Shown: one piece after another, positions 40,049-44,069 of the stretch | Layout of the letters: the number at the start of each line of letters is the position of its first letter | How positions within the stretch are numbered: position 1 is the first letter of the stretch | NCBI GenBank assembly: GCA_037969235.1 | Contig: JBBKXA010000016.1 | Coordinates: 1 to 44,069 of the forward strand | Origin: TMED27 sp037969235 | GTDB lineage: Bacteria > Pseudomonadota > Alphaproteobacteria > Micavibrionales > Micavibrionaceae | Length of the DNA: 44,069 nt | Direction: 5' to 3' | Made by a program: the position numbers and the translations under genes | Notes under the pieces: generated by a model | What the model was told of the DNA's origin: nothing | What the model saw: only the letters and a program-made list of their open reading frames with translations | The model's database searches: none

Positions 40049-42769
40049 TTATGCGGCCTTACTTATTTTTGCCGCGCCCGTTGCGGCTTGAGGCTTTCCC
40101 ACGGCGTTCTCCGCTTTGATGCTGGCTTGGGCGGCGGCTAGTCTGGCGATGGGTACGCGGTAAGGGGAACAGGACACGTAATCAAGTCCAACTTTATCAC
40201 AAAAATCGATTGAAGCGGGGTCACCGCCATGCTCGCCGCATATGCCGAGTTTAATATCAGGATTGGTCTGGCGACCGCCATGCACGGCGACTTCAACCAA
40301 ACGGCCTACGCCGTCCACATCAATGCTGGCGAAGGGGTCACGCTCGTAAATGCCTTTGCCGACATATTCCGGCAGGAAGTTTGCGGCGTCATCGCGGCTC
40401 ATGCCCAAACATGTTTGCGTGAGGTCGTTTGTACCAAAGCTAAAGAAGTCGGCGCTGTGTGCGATATCATCGGCGGTCAAAGCCGCGCGCGGCAACTCGA
40501 TCATTGTGCCTACGATATAATCAAGCTTTGCGCCTTTATCTTTGAACACGCTGGCGGCGGTGGCATCCACCACATCACGCAGGATTTGCAATTCTTTGCG
40601 CGTGCCAATAAGCGGGATCATGATTTCAGGGATAACCACGGTTTTGGTTTTCGCCGCGGCTTCTAACGCGCCTTCGAAAATTGCGCGTGTTTGCATCTCG
40701 TAAATTTCGGGATAGGTAATGCCGAGACGGCAACCGCGATGGCCTAACATCGGGTTGGATTCGTGAAGCTCGTTCAAACGTTGCGCGACATCTTCGCTGT
40801 CGATTCCTGCGGTTTTTGCAAAGTGGTTAATATCGGCTTGTTCATGCGGCAAAAATTCATGCAACGGCGGATCAAGCAGGCGCACCGTTACGGGCAATCC
40901 CGCCATGATTTCGAACAATTGTGCAAAATCTTTGCGTTGTTCGGGCAATAATTTATCCAAAGCCTTGCGGCGATCGGCTTCGTTATTGGCGAAAATCATT
41001 TCGCGGACATTTTGGATACGGTCGGCATCAAAAAACATATGTTCCGTACGGCACAGGCCAATGCCTTCCGCACCAAATTCCAACGCTGTTTTCGCATCGA
41101 GCGGCGTTTCCGCGTTGGTGCGCACGCCCATGCGGCGGCGTTCATCCGCCCAGCCCATGAGCACACCGAAATCGCCGGAAAGCTCTGGCTGAATGGTAGA
41201 GACTTCGCCGATCATCACTTCACCCGTGGAGCCATCGAGCGTGATCACTTCGCCTTCGCGAATTTCGTTTGCGCCTTTGCGGATAATTTTGTTTTTTACA
41301 TCAATGTGCAAATCACCTGCGCCCGCAACGCAGCATGTGCCCATGCCACGCGCGACTACGGCTGCATGGCTGGTCATACCGCCGCGAGAGGTTAAAATGC
41401 CGTTGGCTGCATGCATGCCAGAGATATCTTCGGGGGATGTTTCTTGGCGACATAGGATAACCGCTCTGCCCTGCCCTGCTAATTTCTCCGCATCTTCGGA
41501 GCTGAATACAACCTCACCGCTTGCCGCACCGGGTGATGCTGGCAGTCCACGTGTGAGCACATCACGCACCGCTTCGGGGTCAAGCGTGGGATGTAATAAT
41601 TGATCCAAACTACTGGGGTCAACGCGGAGCAAGGCCTCTTCTTTGGTGATCAGCCCCTCTTCGACCATATCGACGGCGATTTTCAACGCGGCCTTGGCTG
41701 TGCGTTTACCACTGCGCGTTTGCAGCATAAAGAGCTTGCCTTTTTGTACCGTGAACTCTAAATCCTGCATATCTTTGTAATGTTTTTCTAGGCGCAGGCG
41801 AACATCGTCCAGCTCCTTAAATACTTTAGGCATGCTTTCTTCCATGGATAGCAGATCGCCGCCTTCCATTTCGCGGCCTTTTTTCGTCAGGCTTTGCGGC
41901 GTGCGTATACCCGCCACAACATCTTCGCCTTGCGCATTAATCAGATATTCACCATAGAAATAATTCTCACCATTTGATGGATCGCGGGTGAACGCCACGC
42001 CTGTTGCACAATCCTCGCCCATATTCCCAAACACCATGGATTGCACATTCACGGCTGTGCCCCAGCTTTCAGGGATTTCATTAATGCGGCGATAAGTGAT
42101 CGCGCGCGGGATCATCCAGCTTTTAAAGACGGCTTCAATCGCGCCCCAGAGTTGTTCTTGCGGATCATGCGGAAAAGGTTTTCCTGTATCACGTTCGACC
42201 AATTCTTTAAATTCTGCAACGATTTCTCTCCAACCATCGGCGGAGATATCTGTGTCTTGGCGTAAATCATTGTCCCGCTTGTAGGTGTCCATCACGTCTT
42301 CAAATTCGTGATGCTCCACGCCCAAAACCACGTCGCCATACATTTGAATAAAACGGCGGTATGAATCCCACGCAAAACGCGCATCGCCGCTTTGGGCTTC
42401 AAGACCGCGCACCGTGTCATCGTTTAGGCCCAGATTAAGAACCGTATCCATCATCCCCGGCATAGAAACCCGCGCCCCAGAGCGCACAGAAACCAATAGC
42501 GGATTATCGGCATTGCCGAATTGACATTGCATTTGCTTCTCAACCGATGCCAGCGCGGTTTCTACTTGTTCTTTGAGCGCGTCGGGGAAGGCTTTGTCAT
42601 GATCGTAATATTGGGTGCAGACTTCGGTGGTGATTGTAAACCCAGGAGGTACAGGCAAACCCAAGCTAGCCATTTCCGCGAGGTTGCATCCTTTGCCCCC
42701 CAGCAAATTACGCATAGAGCTATCGCCCTCGTTTTTATCCTTACCAAAGCTGTAAACCCATTGTGTCAT
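40049..42769 (-). CDS. ppdK: Pyruvate, phosphate dikinase
   Basis: A 906-residue PPDK that reversibly converts pyruvate, ATP and phosphate to phosphoenolpyruvate, AMP and diphosphate. The N-terminal ATP-grasp domain includes LLGGKGCNLAEM and RSGARVSMPGMMDTVLNLG. The swivelling phosphohistidine domain has GGMTSHAAVVARGMG. The C-terminal PEP-binding barrel has GLCRTEHMFF and the final GICGEHGGDPASIDF with the catalytic cysteine. The ATG at 42769 follows AAGGAGA; a longer frame to 42814 is not needed. All domains look intact. Confidence 0.96.
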   Translation of the reverse strand: MTQWVYSFGKDKNEGDSSMRNLLGGKGCNLAEMASLGLPVPPGFTITTEVCTQYYDHDKAFPDALKEQVETALASVEKQMQCQFGNADNPLLVSVRSGARVSMPGMMDTVLNLGLNDDTVRGLEAQSGDARFAWDSYRRFIQMYGDVVLGVEHHEFEDVMDTYKRDNDLRQDTDISADGWREIVAEFKELVERDTGKPFPHDPQEQLWGAIEAVFKSWMIPRAITYRRINEIPESWGTAVNVQSMVFGNMGEDCATGVAFTRDPSNGENYFYGEYLINAQGEDVVAGIRTPQSLTKKGREMEGGDLLSMEESMPKVFKELDDVRLRLEKHYKDMQDLEFTVQKGKLFMLQTRSGKRTAKAALKIAVDMVEEGLITKEEALLRVDPSSLDQLLHPTLDPEAVRDVLTRGLPASPGAASGEVVFSSEDAEKLAGQGRAVILCRQETSPEDISGMHAANGILTSRGGMTSHAAVVARGMGTCCVAGAGDLHIDVKNKIIRKGANEIREGEVITLDGSTGEVMIGEVSTIQPELSGDFGVLMGWADERRRMGVRTNAETPLDAKTALEFGAEGIGLCRTEHMFFDADRIQNVREMIFANNEADRRKALDKLLPEQRKDFAQLFEIMAGLPVTVRLLDPPLHEFLPHEQADINHFAKTAGIDSEDVAQRLNELHESNPMLGHRGCRLGITYPEIYEMQTRAIFEGALEAAAKTKTVVIPEIMIPLIGTRKELQILRDVVDATAASVFKDKGAKLDYIVGTMIELPRAALTADDIAHSADFFSFGTNDLTQTCLGMSRDDAANFLPEYVGKGIYERDPFASIDVDGVGRLVEVAVHGGRQTNPDIKLGICGEHGGDPASIDFCDKVGLDYVSCSPYRVPIARLAAAQASIKAENAVGKPQAATGAAKISKAA

Positions 42770-42890
42770 CCGCGAGAATCTCCTTAAACGCCAAGCCTGT
42801 GAACGGTTTAGCATAGGTTAGCGGCACATCTCAAGCTTTAATTGAGAATGTAACAGCTCAAAAACACAAGAGTTATTTTATACAGCAGAG

Positions 42891-42946
42891 CGGACTTGAT
42901 CCGCTATCCATTCCAAACAAGATGGATCCTGAATCAAGTTCAGGAT
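42891..42946. repeat. Palindromic intergenic repeat with two small hairpins
   Basis: CGGACTTGATCCG (42891-42903) is a short imperfect hairpin. ATCCTGAA (42926-42933) pairs perfectly with TTCAGGAT (42939-42946) around TCAAG. This ordered pair is a very common type of extragenic element in alphaproteobacteria. It sits in the 194-bp gap between ppdK and the GNAT gene. Confidence 0.65.
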
Positions 42947-42963
42947 GCTTTCTTTTTTCAGGC

Positions 42964-43512
42964 TTATTCTTGTGGCAACGCTTTTAACATCATCAAGCAT
43001 AAATTATCATCAACGGCGCGGATTTCGCCGAAGGCTACGCCTACGCGGTCATATGTTACCCCGTTGCCATCTGGCTCATAGCCGAGTTTGAAGTATAGCT
43101 TTTGCGCCGCCCCTGCCCTTGCGCTTAAGCCCACGCTAATACCAATATATTCACAATCGCGTTTACGCGCCATATTCTCGCAATGATGCACAATATATGT
43201 GGCAATCCCACGCTGGCGGTAATCATGCGCGACGTTAAGATCTTGGATTTCGGGGATGTTCATTTTTTGGTAAAACCCGTATTTCGGTTTCCAATTTAAA
43301 ATGCAATACCCCACCATCACATCATCAATATGCGCGAGTAAAATGGCGCGATCACTTTGCTTAACCTGTCGTTCCAGATTGCCTATATAATAATCTAACG
43401 ATTTTTTAACGATGCCGTTATCGAGCGCAAATTTCTCCAACTCCGCCAGATCCTTCGCCTTGGCGGTGCGTATAATGATGCTTTCTTCTTGCGATGTTTC
43501 TTGATTTACCAT
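42964..43512 (-). CDS. GNAT-family N-acetyltransferase
   Basis: A 182-residue acetyltransferase. The acetyl-CoA loop is the RQRGIATYIVHHCENMA stretch (about residues 98-114), matching Q/RxxGxG/A. It is preceded by the strand EIQDLNVAHDYR, and followed by YIGISVGLSARAGAAQKLYFKLGYEPDG, typical of GNAT motif B. The substrate is unknown. The start is uncertain: ATG 43512 or TTG 43518, neither with a clear ribosome binding site. Divergent from the partial gene at 43538. Confidence 0.8.
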   Translation of the reverse strand: MVNQETSQEESIIIRTAKAKDLAELEKFALDNGIVKKSLDYYIGNLERQVKQSDRAILLAHIDDVMVGYCILNWKPKYGFYQKMNIPEIQDLNVAHDYRQRGIATYIVHHCENMARKRDCEYIGISVGLSARAGAAQKLYFKLGYEPDGNGVTYDRVGVAFGEIRAVDDNLCLMMLKALPQE

Positions 43513-43537
43513 GAACAATATTTGTAGAGTAAAAACT

Positions 43538-44069
43538 ATGGGACGACAATTTATAGTTTTCAGCGCTTTGTTTTTATCATGTGGATTTTTTCACAACGCG
43601 GTCTACGCTCAATCGCCGCATTTGCAATCGGGCATGCATTACACGCGCATTTCCAAACCGAAAACTGTTGTCGCGCAACCAGCAGAAGTTGCTCAGGACG
43701 CTAAAATTTTTGTTACCAAAGACGATGAAAAAGCCAAAAGCCCCGCGGATTTAGCATGGGAGAAATATAAGGATATCGCTCAAGGTCAGGCGAAAGACAC
43801 GCCCGCCGCGCCTGATTCTGGGATACAGGAAAAAACATTAAACAGCGCACAAAGCGACAATCAAGAGCGTAAAAGCATCCGCTTTGCCACGCCCGAGCTT
43901 CCTGAAAAGCCGCAAGTCGATGCGGTGGCTAAACCGTCCTTACGCAATGGCGCGCCACAAAACATCAGTGCTGGAGACAGCGAAGAGCCGATAAAAGCAT
44001 CAGGATTAAAAGCCATCATCGAAAATTGGAAAAACTCCAAACAATCCCGAAGCGGCACACAATCAAAAC
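43538..44069 (+). CDS. Exported hypothetical protein (3' end outside window)
   Basis: The frame is open from the ATG at 43538 to the end of the window, giving about 177 residues without a stop. An N-terminal signal peptide (VFSALFLSCGFF then VYAQS) ends near residue 25. The mature part is low-complexity, rich in Lys, Pro, Gln and Ala, with KAKSPADLAWEKYKD and several Pro/Glu stretches, so it looks largely disordered. Family unknown. Confidence 0.68.
   Translation, partial: MGRQFIVFSALFLSCGFFHNAVYAQSPHLQSGMHYTRISKPKTVVAQPAEVAQDAKIFVTKDDEKAKSPADLAWEKYKDIAQGQAKDTPAAPDSGIQEKTLNSAQSDNQERKSIRFATPELPEKPQVDAVAKPSLRNGAPQNISAGDSEEPIKASGLKAIIENWKNSKQSRSGTQSK

Noticed and set aside
43861..44058. Minus-strand frame near the window's right end
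   Set aside because: It is opposite a longer plus-strand frame with a signal peptide that runs off the window.

Overview
The window is about 44 kb of densely packed, AT-leaning bacterial chromosome. It reads as an alphaproteobacterium. The strongest clues are a C4-type 5-aminolevulinate synthase (hemA), a Rickettsia-17-kDa-type glycine-zipper lipoprotein, a stand-alone SdhE, a TetR/COQ9-like regulator and dispersed intergenic repeats of a kind common in this class. The genus cannot be fixed from the sequence alone. I see no rRNA, tRNA, CRISPR array, insertion sequence, integrase or phage gene. The content is mostly core metabolism, interleaved with small AT-rich genes of unknown function.

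Layout. 1-1837: the end of btaA and all of btaB (betaine-lipid synthesis), facing sdhE. 1881-7283: unknown genes around sppA and a HAD phosphatase, including a tandem pair of small membrane proteins. 7393-9330: a DUF502 membrane protein, cysE, and a small secreted protein bracketed by a second copy of the cysE 3' end. 9348-10751: two unknown genes, one apparently read from a leaderless mRNA. 10818-18020: recG, aroC, a hotdog thioesterase, fabI, an unknown 469-residue protein and the glycine-zipper lipoprotein. 18168-22457: pdxH, htpG, a cysteine-rich exported protein, a degenerate Zincin_1 protein and a pterin carbinolamine dehydratase. 22442-24726: a thiamine-diphosphate enzyme coupled to a PIN-like protein. 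24845-26155: a response regulator, an unknown gene and a YjfB-like mini-protein. 26258-29138: an unknown gene, hemA and a divergent PfkB-family protein.

29146-32026 is the part I find most system-like. A TetR/COQ9-like regulator, an isolated RnfD/NqrB-like membrane protein and an exported DUF2330 protein with a Trp-Cys-Asp-Pro-Cys motif are packed almost without gaps. In front of them lies a perfect 21-bp palindrome, shared with a divergent PfkB-family kinase. This looks like an autoregulated envelope redox module, but the function is inference.

33036-39695 holds a macro-domain protein, a YejA-type peptide-binding protein with no transporter beside it, a lipoprotein, an unknown 248-residue protein, a family 9 glycosyltransferase, ygfZ coupled to a HAD phosphatase, and another AT-rich small membrane protein. 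39696-44069 holds an intergenic repeat island, a previously easy-to-miss 53-residue membrane protein behind ppdK, ppdK itself, a GNAT acetyltransferase and a secreted protein cut by the window end.

Gene ends often touch or overlap (btaB/sdhE, htpG/its neighbour, carbinolamine dehydratase/PIN-like, unknown/hemA), which indicates a compact genome. Residue and base positions were counted by eye, and family calls rest on motif recognition without any database search.
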